From positions 1-64,000 of the forward strand of contig WPIO01000376.1 in NCBI GenBank assembly GCA_009760855.2: a stretch of 64,000 bases of DNA, read 5' to 3'. This document shows, piece by piece, positions 49,556 to 60,500 of this stretch. Made by a program: the position numbers and the translations under genes. Source of the DNA: Cristatella mucedo (lineage: Eukaryota; Bryozoa; Phylactolaemata; Cristatellidae). The notes under the pieces are model-generated. The model saw nothing but the letters and a program-made list of their open reading frames with translations, was not told the DNA's origin and did no database searches. How positions within the stretch are numbered: position 1 is the first letter of the stretch; the number at the start of each line of letters is the position of its first letter.

Positions 49556-49644
49556 TGCCACACCGCGAGCTTCCGGGCCGAGGGGCACTTGCTGGTGCAA
49601 TTCGCCGGCGAGCAGCACTCCTGGCAGCCGGCAGGGTGGTCCTG
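49556..49644 (+). other. Candidate exon of unknown identity
   Basis: A GC-rich 89-bp segment lies between a good acceptor (TTGCCCTGCCCCCAG) and a strong donor (GTAAGT at 49,645). The plus-strand frame reads C-H-T-A-S-F-R-A-E-G-H-L-L and is open. The minus strand is open too and Cys-rich (C-Q-E-C-C-S-P-A-N-C), so the strand is uncertain. No family recognised. It lies between the two DNMT1 loci but does not look like DNMT1. Confidence 0.25.
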
Positions 49645-49804
49645 GTAAGTTTCGATGCAAGAGCTCCCCACCACCACCGGCCAGCCCTTGCGGATGTGCT
49701 CTTGCCTCTTAATTGCAAGGTTCCGGATGACGTCAACGAAATTTAGAGAACATTTACAACTGCTGCCCACATTTTAAATGTTTTTTTCAAAAGATTGTTT
49801 GTAT

Positions 49805-50545
49805 AGATAGTCATCATGTCCGATCCCTATCTAAGATTCGTAGCTATCTTCCTCGGCGGCTTGCAAACATTTTAACTAGCTCCTTAGCTCTTTCTCGGCT
49901 TGATGATTACAGTTCGTTCTTTGCTGGTCTACCAAAAGACAATTAGGCCACTAAACGTAACTTGCTATATGGCTGCAAGGCTAGTTTTCAATTCCGAGAG
50001 GTATGACCAAGCGTCTCCTTTGCTAAAAGAGCTAGGATGGCTGTGGGTTGATCAACGATTACAAAAGTTTTAAGCTGAACCAGTAGGCTTGCCACGGCTT
50101 AACTCCTTCGCACCTAACTGAGCTTCTGCACCAGTTTCAGCCTCCTCATGTCGTCAGGGCCGGAGTGGACAAAAAATTAGCTGTTCCTTTCCTAGGCATA
50201 AAGACCCTTGGCGAAATAAGCTTTAGCACTTTAGGTCCTATACTGTGAAACTCGCTTCCACGATTCTTACGCAACGACTGCTCTCCTGCTGCCGACTTTT
50301 AATCCTCGTATCTATCGGTCGTGAGCTGCTACTTACATGCCAATCACAGCCTGAACTGATGTCTTGACTCGGCTATGCTTCTCACTTCGTCTTTGTTGCG
50401 TGAAATGAAGGCTGTTGGGTACCGAATGCGAAACAAACGTCGCATAAACTGTGAGTGTGCTATGCAAAACTGTCGCGTGTAGCACTCACATATTGTTTGT
50501 GGCTTCGTGGACGAGTTGCAGACTGAGGCACATTACTGGTGAATC
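49805..50545 (+). mobile_element. LINE family T, C terminus and 3' UTR
   Basis: S-L-S-K-I-R-type start (TCCGATCCCTATCTAAGATTCG), GAGCTAGGATGGCTG, the usual C-terminal segment, and the 3' UTR to GACGAGTTGCAGACTGAGGCACATTAC. All frames are broken. Confidence 0.75.
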
Positions 50546-52798
50546 GTTGGAATAGTGAAATTGCACTCGCATTTAGAGACGCCAAACCGAAATGTGAATC
50601 GGCATTAGACACCACTCAGGCCAGACGGAAAATGCACACACAAGTTGCTTGGTCACTCTTAACGGACCCTGGCATGAAGCAAGAATCCTCTTTTCAGAAC
50701 ACATAATCTTGAATTTTGGCTGACGTCCATATACTATTTAATAGAATTCTGTATTCGACCTATGTGTTGCAGAACGCCTAAAGCAGGGTACTCAAGTGAA
50801 ATGGCATCTGTACGGAAGCTACCGGCTGTACAGAGCAAGCACTGCTGACCGACCGTCTGGCACAGCAGCTACCAGACGGAAGTCAGCACGGCTCCTACCA
50901 GATGCAAACCAGCACATCGCGTCTATTCCAAACTTCTCCGTCATGGCAGAACTGGGACGAACCCACAGACGAGCTGGTTTCGGTCGTAAAAGTCGCCGAT
51001 CGATATGTGTTACAAGCAGACTTTATGCATACATAGGAAGCGATACGTTACTATATAAATGAATTGTATACTATATATACTGAAGTAAGTTCGACGCTAT
51101 TTTGATAGGTATACCACCAATCTCAAAACCCCAAACTTCATGGGCACTTCTTTTAAACACGGCAGCCGAGATTTTCTCTTCTGCGATAAAGCCGGCGAGT
51201 GTGCCTTGTCAACGTAACCTGTGACTGCCCCTAATAAATGAAAAAGTATTTCTGGGCTACGCGAAAGACCAAGGCACAAGTAGCACGATGACTACGGTAA
51301 GTAACGGTCTGACCTTCCCTAACCTGGTCTAACATGCTGGCATTCTCGGGCATTCAAAATAATTCGTTGTATTATGTGAAATCCAATCCACGTTTGTGCA
51401 ACGCCCTATTTTGGAAACTGCAGCTACATCACAGTTGAAATATTAGGGAAGCTTGCGGGCCCGGTCCATGTGAGGTCATACAACTAGAATAGGCATTGGC
51501 AATGTCAAGGACTTTACTGAGTAAAATAAGAGGACTGTTTTCTGTTCAGTGGAATCCAAATCGCAGCTCCTCAAAGCTTATTTGTGAGAATAGCTGCCGT
51601 ACGGCCATTCGAACATGTAGCGGGGCTAGCAGGCCTAGGCAAGTGCGAGCAATGGACATTTAAAGGCCCACACAGCTATTGCGTGAATTTTTGAAGGCAA
51701 CCTTGGAAGACTGTGTTCTAAGGTACGGAATCGCAGTGGTTGTACGACGCCTATTATGGACATAGTGGCTGTACCACTGTTCAATCATGCAGAGAGGTTG
51801 GCTGAGCTGGCCATCGGAGGTCAGAGCATGACAACGTCAATGAGCTGTGCTATTAAAAGAGGCTTGCTATCCCCGTACTCTACTTTCTATCATTTTTAAT
51901 CAAAATTTTCAATTATTTATAGCCTGCTGCAGGCGGTAGTGATAGACCGTAAAGGCGTCTCTGCTGCTACGTAGGTGAGGCAGTTAACTCAGTAAAACCT
52001 ATTTCTTTCTACACGCGTAACTGGTCAGCCAATATTCACTGGTGTCCGTGATCGGAAGAGCGGTGTGCCAACTGCAAGAGGGTAATTGCACTCTCATGGA
52101 AACCTGGAAGCACTGAGTAACAAAGATATAGTTGGGATGGATTACAGATGGATGCACCAGCTTAGCTGGGGTGCCATATTCAAGCAAGCCCAATTAATTT
52201 GCAAAGCTCTCGTAGTTTCCCAAATGCCACGGCCGGTGACCATAGTTCACTGATGACCCCTATAAAGCCCGAACTAAACGTTATGATTGCGGTAGGTCGG
52301 TGAACGGGCGATCGCTTCAGACGATCAGTAATTCCACGAACCGGCGATGACCAAACGATCGCAGATGCACCGTGCTGCCTCGATGCCACAGGATAGAGCT
52401 GAACAGTTGCAACTAGGCGATGTTTTTTTAAGCTGCCTTACTCAGTGCCAGCAGTCTGTTGTCAGATAGGCAGACTCAAGAAAAGCACGGCTGAGAGGGC
52501 GCCCGACGGTCGTGCTGTAGCAAGGTTGCCAACTGGGCTGCCTCCACAGCAGGTAGCTCGTGAGCGCTGCCTCCTGGGAAAGAGGGGAATCCTGCTTACT
52601 AGATGACCTATATCATTCATGCCAATTATATCGGGCAAAGTTCATCGACGAGCCCTGAAATCGAAGATTCCTTTACGACACGAAAAGTGCTCTGCAGCGC
52701 TACACTTCCCATGCTGCCGGTCAGGTTTCGTTGACCCGCTCACTGTCGGTGGCGAGAAAAGGAGCTGCTGTTTCTGTTTGGCGGTTCATATTAATAGT
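50546..52798. other. No recognisable gene
   Basis: Open frames are under 90 codons without recognisable motifs. A partial SINE family B-like segment (GGCGGTAGTGATAGACCGTAAAGGCGTCT) may lie at about 51,925-51,975. Confidence 0.45.
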
Positions 52799-52890
52799 AA
52801 TAATTATAATAATAATTACACACTTGATAAAGCGCCCTCAGAGATATCAATCTCCTCCTAGGCGCTTTACATTGGCTCTACTGGAAACAC
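52799..52890 (-). mobile_element. LINE family L terminal tail, minus strand
   Basis: AATAATTATAATAATAATTACACACTTGATAAAGCGCCCTCAGAGATATCAATCTCCTCCTAGGCGCTTTAC gives the reversed 3' terminus only. On both sides the local CTGTTTGGCGGTTC motif appears (52,775 and 52,910), possibly flanking duplication. Confidence 0.75.
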
Positions 52891-53776
52891 GGTTCAGTTG
52901 TGCATTTCCTGTTTGGCGGTTCCTGCATGGCGGTCGCGTTGTCTTTCACGCTACACTTCCAAACGAGATGAATTGATTTCCATCCCTGTTGTGTACTGCT
53001 ACGTAGAAAGGTAAGTTAACCAAACGTGCATGCAAATGTTCTTTGCATGCGATTATCAGTTGCACCTAGCGGCTGCCGAAAGGCAGTGCTGCTGTTAGCA
53101 AGGAGGCTGTTGGCCCATGTCAAGGCTATGCAAATACATTGGCCTTGAGCTTGCCGTTATGCTTCTGTAGTCAGCGATGCAATCAATGCGTGTATTGCAC
53201 AGCGCAGCATTCTCTTGACAGGACAACTAGCGAGCAACTTGAGTCTGTGATCGTACCTGGCTGATGCATACCTAACAGATTCAAGCAAACCGGTGTTCTA
53301 TCGGCTCATCGGCCGCGTAAGCGCGACGGCTTTGCACAGATGTGTTCGCTAACTTTATCCTGTTCAGAGCAGCATTGAAGACAGGTTTCTTGCCTGGGTT
53401 CACGAAAAGTGACATGGAATGGACAATGGTGGCTGTGCAAGCAACAAATCGTATCTCATTTAGCTTTGCACTATCGCCAGTCTTTCCAGATGCCGAATGA
53501 AGAGGAACGGTTGAAAGAAAGGCTGCAGTAAAAGAGCACGAAATGTAGCTGGCGTAGCCTGCTAGGCATGTTGGCTGTGATGGATAGCCATCGAAGCTGC
53601 CATAGATAATAATGCTTGTTACTGATTAGCTTAAGTCCTCGTTTATGAGTACTAGTCTTGCAGCATGGGGCTCCACTTTTGGCATGTGTTAGTTTCATTG
53701 ATGCAGCCGAGTTGTTACTCTTGTTTGTCAATGCATCCGGCTGCAGTTTGGCGACGGCGGCCTGGGCGGCCATATA
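52891..53776. other. No recognisable gene
   Basis: A donor-like GTAAGT at 53,011 follows an open segment with no recognisable motif. A 100-codon minus-strand frame (53,471-53,773) is likewise unrecognised. Confidence 0.4.
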
Positions 53777-53893
53777 TTAGGATCAAAGGTGACCTGAGGC
53801 GACGATTGATTAAGATCCAAGGCACCTGAGGCGACGATTGATTAGGATCACAGCTGAAGTGAGGCGACGATTGATTAGGATCAAAGCTGACCA
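53777..53893 (+). repeat. 33-bp tandem repeat, about 3.5 copies
   Basis: GAGGCGACGATTGATTA occurs at 53,796, 53,828 and 53,861, with intervening AGGATCAAAGCTGACC-like spacers. It lies about 400 bp upstream of the first recognised beta exon. Confidence 0.85.
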
Positions 53894-54318
53894 AGCATTG
53901 TGAACGTCTTCCTAATCGCTTGCTTTATGACCAAAACGTGTCTTATGGAGCTCAGCTGATCCGTTAACAAGCTGTCTTGTGAAGCTCATGTGATCATGGA
54001 CCAAAGGATAGCTCCATCATCCGATTGTTTGAACTTGGCTTACGGCTGTAGCGATTTCGGTCAGCCATGTGACAGCTTGCAGCTGATTTGTTTGGCTAGT
54101 CATGCCTTCTCTTAAGCATTACCTTTCCCGATATATGCCTTGTGATGGGTTTTCCTTTCTCATCGATGACTTTGTTATTTAAAGTTTGCAGGCCAGCAAT
54201 TGTTTACGTCAGCCATAACTTTAATTTTCTCGCGGCATTCAGGTCTGATTTTAAAAAAGAACAAGCAGCCACTGTAGAGCTTCGAGACGTCAGATGTTGA
54301 GGGCCGAAGGGGATGAAG

Positions 54319-54514
54319 GTTATGGGGCAAACATGGGATGATGGTTATGGGACGCCAAGTTCGGAAGTGCCACGTCGTTCCTAAGAAAGAGATATCTAAA
54401 AACTCTCGGGCAACCACTACGCGGTTTGTAGGACGGCTATTCAACGGGATTTTTGGTGGCTACATTGATGAAAACGATGACGGCCCTCGCAAGAAGCCGT
54501 GCGGAAAGTATCAG
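54319..54514 (+). CDS. DNMT1: Beta exon: linker and CXXC start
   Basis: M-G-R-Q-V-R-K then [13 protein letters not shown] matches the DNMT1 linker (T-K-A-T-T-T-K-L-V). It ends R-K-K-P-C-G-K-Y-Q before GTTCGT, phase 0. The 5' boundary is uncertain: an in-frame TGA at 54,314 limits it, and the AG at 54,317-54,318 is the only available site, without a good pyrimidine tract. Confidence 0.7.
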
Positions 54515-57500
54515 GTTCGTGCTATATCGATTGTGATTGCAACGGTTCGCCATCGTCCGAGGTCCATTTCTTGAATGGAACCACCCTGCGTGATGGCATA
54601 TCATTCGTTGTTGTTGGCAGGTTTGCACCATGACGACCGACTGCGGGAATTGCAATGTCTGCATCTGTGCAGCCCAGTCTGGTGGCGGCGAAAAATCAAA
54701 GCACTCCTGTATTCAGATGCGGTACGTATCATTACATCCTGTCTGCTGTGTATTGCTCATTCTCTTGTTTTGGACTAGCAATCATTCGGTGCCAAGTGAC
54801 AGGTTTTCCCGAAAGCTAACGATTCGTTTTCGCAGCTGCCTGACGATGGAAGTGACCGCAGCCGACGAATTCGATCGTGATAAAGAGGAAGCTGAAGACG
54901 CTACGGGCAAGGTGAGCATGCGTATGCAACGACGTCATCCAAAAGCGATTTTGTAACGTGATTTCATTAGTGGTCCAATTAGATCAGTGGTGAAGCACTC
55001 AGCGCCATACAATGCAACTCTCCTCGTCGAAGCTCAGTCGAAAAACGAGCTGCCATTTGCCGTTTTCATCAAACGGACAGGAGGGAGGGAAGGGGTACGC
55101 TCGGCGTCTCGGCCGGCGCCGGGCGCTGCGCTCACCTTCACCGGACTTGGTGTAGCACGGCCGCTGCACGCGGATCTCGGTGCCGCATCGTGCCGGATTG
55201 CCAACCGAGAGCTTTTTCAGCTGCGTCCGCTTTCTCGTCTTCAGGTCACACTTGCTCCATTTGCCAGCCGCGTAGCGACACTCTGTCGAGTTCGAACCGA
55301 CGCGATTAGCGTCTGCGAAAGCAGCGAAGGCCGCGGCGAAAAAGCGGCTCGCGACGCGGCGGATGAGTAGGCGGGCGGGTGGGTGGGTGGGTGGGTGGGC
55401 GGGCAAGGAAAGAATGGCCGCGCCAAACGAAGCGGGGACGCGATAGGCAATTCTAGCACTGACCTGCGTACTGTTACTAAAGGGGGTCGTGAGTCCGTGG
55501 CATGAATTGGAAAGCGAGACACACAAATTTGGGATTTTACTGAACTTTATTCGCAAGCGCACAAAGTCGCTTCGCGTCTAGTTCAGCTTTATCTCCACAC
55601 TCCTCGCACGTTCCCAACAGCACCAACACTCTTGAGGAGGGAATACTTCTCCACACTAAGCGCGAACCGGAGCCTAAACCCTAACCGGAGAACTAGGACT
55701 TCGTTTCCACCTGTGCGGAAGCAATACCCCAAACACACCAACCTAAGCACTCTTGCTGAGGGAATACTTCTCCACACTGAAGCGCGAACCCGAGCCTAAA
55801 CCCGGACAGGAGAACTAGAACTCGGTTTCCACCAGTGCGGCAGGAATACTTCACACACGCCACCTCAAGCACTCTTGCGGAGGGAATACTTCTCCATACT
55901 GGGGCTGCTTACGTGTATAATGGGAAACGACCCAAATTGACAGAGCCTGAGCCAGAGCCTAAACCCAAACCGGAAAACTAGGTCTCGGTTTCCACCAGTG
56001 TGGCAGGAATACTCCACACACGCCACCTCAAGCACTCTTGCAGAGGAAACACGTCTCCACACTTACGCTACTTTCATCTATACCGGGGACGACCCAAATA
56101 ATCGGAGCTCAAACTAAAGCCTAAACCCCAACCGGAGAACTAGGGCTCCACACACGTCAACTACGCCTAGCTCGCACCGGCAAATCCCTATGTCGAGACC
56201 GCGTGCTAGCGCGCACACACAAAACACAAAATAGTCTCAAAATGCCAGCTCGGGTGCGATACGACCGTATTCGGTGGGGTCTACCGAATCCTCCTAGCGC
56301 TGTCTCGTCCTGTTCCGTCCATCGTCGGCGGACAGCCCGCCCTCCTCCCTCGCTTTCAGAAAAACGAATGCCCGACGGCTTCGAAGCGCAGTGCCGGACC
56401 AACGACACGAAGATACAAAAGACCAAGAGCGAGCGTCGCTCGACTCTTAAATACCTAGCTTAGACAATGGGGCAAGAGCTTAGTGGTATTGGGCCCGACA
56501 CCATGGCACATTACGGTAAGGAACTAATACCGGCACTAGGCCACTGGAATGTCCCCTCTGTCCGGCTTGAATGGCAAATGGGTTCCAGACGATTCTTTTT
56601 GGACAGCGTGATGGCGAAGGTTGACAGTCCAGCCAACATCAATCAGCAGCTCCCGCGGGTATCGGACCAATTCTAAAGGCCGAATCGCCACCGCTGGTCA
56701 GAGAGCTTTCTGGCTTGCTCTTAAGCGCTTCCTCTCTAACCGCACTGACGCTTCTCACTGCTCCAGGACAAAGGAGTTCTAGCCCGCCTCCGAACAGCTC
56801 TTGTTCGTGCTAAAATTCAGCCAAGGTCAGCAGGGCACTACACATTTCTGCAGCACCTGCCAAGCTGTCCATTCGACTTACTAGTTATTCTTTCCATCGA
56901 TTTGCCACGGCACTAGCAGTCATCTTTGAGAGGTTTATTTTGCAAGCGCTCCTTTCTTGTTTGCACGACAGCTCGGAAAGGAGGCCGTTGCCAAGAAATC
57001 CAGGAGGAAATCGCTTCGATGCCCTAAGGTCAAGGTGAGTTGGCTGAGTAGACCACTGGCCACTGACAACGGGAAGACCTACTACTCCGAAGCAGGCGTC
57101 AACGGCGACAAGGTGAGTTTAAGCCCTGCCCTGCCGACGCGATTCGCTGCTGCTACTTTGCATCAGGAGCAAGCACTAAAGTGTCAACGAATCGTGCAAG
57201 GCGTGCATCTTCGCCCCTTGCTGGCATCCGATCCTGATCCGAGTTGGAGACTGTGTTCAAGTTTCCTCGAATGATCGCATTGGTCTGGTGCGTTTCATTA
57301 GGGAGTTGGACTCGAACAAGTTCTTCCATGCTCAGTGGTTCTAGTAAGTGCGAAGTTGATGATGGGAGGTCGTGGAGTTTCTGGTGGTTGTGTGGTGATG
57401 GTTGCAGGAAGCCTTGCTTCCCGCGTTTGTCGTGTAATCGAGCTTTGCAAGCTGCCGCTCACAGATGAACGACCGTTAGCTTTGGCGTTGATCCTGCTTG

Positions 57501-60500
57501 GCCGCTTCCAATGATTCGGTAGTGGCTCGTGCGGCTGGCCTAAAAAGAGCATAGCGCCTCTTCTGCAGCCAAAGCCGGGAGACAATATTAGGTGACACTG
57601 CCGACCCGAAAGAGCTTTACATTGTGGAAGATTGTGACACGTGCTTGCTAGACACCAATGCCAGGAAGGTCAAGGTGAGGCGCCTGGCAGACCGGCGGAG
57701 GCCGACTCGCCTGCCGGCCTGGCATGCCAGCTCGACAGCTGCTCTAGCTCGTGCTGCTTGCTTTCTTCCTCGAAGCTGGTCTTCAAAGAGATCCCTGCAG
57801 ACTGGAACATGCTCGGTGGCCTCGACGACGGCAAGGCTCTCTCTGATCCACACGGCGACTACTTCTGCAAAAAGCACTACGTACCTGATACGGCTCGCTT
57901 CGAAGACGTTCCGTCTCATGAAAACCAAGCTCGGGACGCCGAATTCTGTCACAGCTGTCACCACAAAGAGCAGCTGCAGTCGGTATGCTGTAGTCCGATC
58001 TTTCTGCGCGAGCGTGCAGCGAAAGCTGCTTCCTATTTGCGCATGAAGCTGCTGCAATGCACGCACGGTCAGTGAATGTAAGGGTAGCGACTCGTTCAGG
58101 GCTGCTGCGAGGACCGAGTGCTATGCCAGGATGCGAGTCGTTGAAGTGAGCGAGCCAGCGAGAGGTCGTTGTTCATCAAGACTGGAATGCTGCCGAGCGC
58201 GAGCTGCAGCACGGGCCGCCGTTGATTTGTGAGTCGTTCGTATCTTATTTAACAGCCTCTTTTGTATAGCGACAGTGGAGCCTTGACGGCTATGACCACA
58301 GCTTGCAGTGGCAATGAGGGACTGCCCACCGCAGGATTCGAACCCACGACCTCGGAACGAGTTCGTGAAAAGCATCCGCCTTACCCAGTGCACCATTACG
58401 GTCACCCTAATACGGCTCCCATTTCCAGAAGCAATTTCTGGCTGCCGTGTAAAATGCCAATCGCCGCGATGCCGGCTCTTCGAACTGAATGGACTGCCAG
58501 AGGCGAATGCGTGGCCTCAAGTCCTACTTGAGCCGGAAAGTCAGGACTCGTATGAGAATGATGCATCACTTTCACCTGTTGCCTGTTAGAGCATGTTTTC
58601 AGGCACACGTGTTCATAACGTGAGCCGCTGCAGAGCTGTGGGTCAAGAGAGCGACGTACCTTTGGCTCTTGGTCAGATGCGTGTGCATTTTCGGACGAAT
58701 TTGTGCTAGAGCATGAATGAATCTGAATGAATGAATAAATATGAACTGAATGAATGAATATAAACTGAATATGAACACGAATGAAATATGAAACGAACAG
58801 CTGTAAATTAATGACCCCTGCCTACCCCGCCTCAATAAGGAACGCCTAATCACCTGGCCCAGCTAACTTGTTCGGCTCAGTGACGTCAGCACTACATGGT
58901 AATGGCTACCGGCCGCGTTTTTTATATACTGCCCAAAACTACTATCCCTGTACACATATTCAAAACAAAAATTCACTCACGCAAAACACAAGGTCGCTAA
59001 ACATGTTTGTCACGTTAGGGTCATTAAAATGTAATCGCATTTCAGTGGTCAGAGGCAAATTTTCGCCAAACCCCGCCATACTCTGGCCGCGCTGCCGCTT
59101 GATATTCCGCCGAGCTAGGGTAAGACGAGCGGCTGTCAAGTTACACCTCTTTACAACAACGCATGTGCCAACAACAGCAGGGGAACTAAACAAGTCTACA
59201 AAGAGGGTCCTATACACCGTACACTACGGGGACGCCAGACGACCCAGCCAGCGCGAACAAACGTATTAGTTAGGGTCAGTCGGCTTCTGCAGTCCTGCCG
59301 TTGTACCGACTCCGAATCTAACAGTACGAGCGTACGCCGTCCGAAACCCGGCTGGCTGAGTAACTGCTGGCTAGTCCGAGTCGACAACTACCACAGTCGT
59401 AAGCTTCCACCGAAAGACGCCAACACACAGGGGTGTCACGAACACGCTACGCGGGGAAAGCGGAATATACTAGCCAAAAACGAGCGAGCTATCCAGCTCC
59501 GCTCGGGCCTTGGGTACTCGTTCCCTTGCGTGCGTGGCAGCATCGCCGGAGCATGCCAGCACGAATCCAGGTGCATAACTCGGCCAGACCGGGAGCCTCC
59601 AACACCACGACTTACTTGGTCAACTTCCCGCTTCCAACACAACGACTTATTTGGTCAACTTCCCGTACCCAAGAGCCCCGGTGACCTCTCGTCACCACAC
59701 ATCCGGAAATGCATAGGTCGGACTCCAACCGAGCCGGTGACCCTCATTACAACCGCCTCGTCCCAGCCAACCTTATCCAACCTGGGTACATGAGAATGAT
59801 GCATCACTTTCACCTGTTGCCTGTTAGAGCATGTTTTCAGGCACACGTGTTCATCACGTGAGCCGCTGCAAAGCTGTGGGTCAAGAGAGCGACGTACCTT
59901 TGGCTCTTTGTCAGATGTGTGTGCATTTTCGGACGAGTTGGTGCTAGAGCATGAAGAAATCTGGATGAATGATTTAACTGCAGAAAGTTAACGGAGTTAT
60001 CTGCGGGAACTCCCGAAGCCCGAGTATAACCAACTACCCTGTGAGTTAACGCGGTGCATACCGGACCGACGGAGTTAACTGGGCGAACTCCGGAAGCCCG
60101 AGTGCAATAACCTATCCTATGCACGCGTCGCTAGCGATTGTCCCAACACCGAAGGCGGGCCGCTACAGCACCCCAAGATGCGAGCAGCTAACTGAGTCGC
60201 CGGCAGAACACAACTGTGCTGTCTAAGTTGCATTTAGCTGTCCGTCGCCGTAGGTTCGTCTCTCGTGCTCTTGAAGCGTGCACTTTCACCTGTTGCCTGT
60301 TAGAGCATGTTTTCAAGCATTCGTGTTCATCACGTGTGCCGCTGCAGAGCTGTGGGTCAAGAGAGCGACGTACCTTTGGCTCTTTGTCAGATGTGTGTGT
60401 AAATTTTCGGACGAGTTTGTGCAAAAGCGCTTTTGTTCGAGCAGTGTAAGGGTAGACGCGTCGGCCCGATGTTTACCTGCAGCTGAACGAAGGCCAAGTG

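Noticed and set aside
50000-54318. N-terminal DNMT1 (RFTS) exons upstream of beta
   Set aside because: Searched by eye for the zinc-binding and W-W-I-T-G-F-like segments; none was convincing.
55600-56062. Similar minus-strand frames starting M-W-R
   Set aside because: They repeat because the minisatellite repeats. No motif or splice context supports coding.
55590-56165. Telomere-like CCTAAACCCTAACC
   Set aside because: Occurs once per minisatellite unit with variation, not as a short tandem telomeric array.
55590-56165. CRISPR-like spacing of repeats
   Set aside because: Units are long, contiguous and diverged, in a eukaryotic intron; no repeat-spacer structure.
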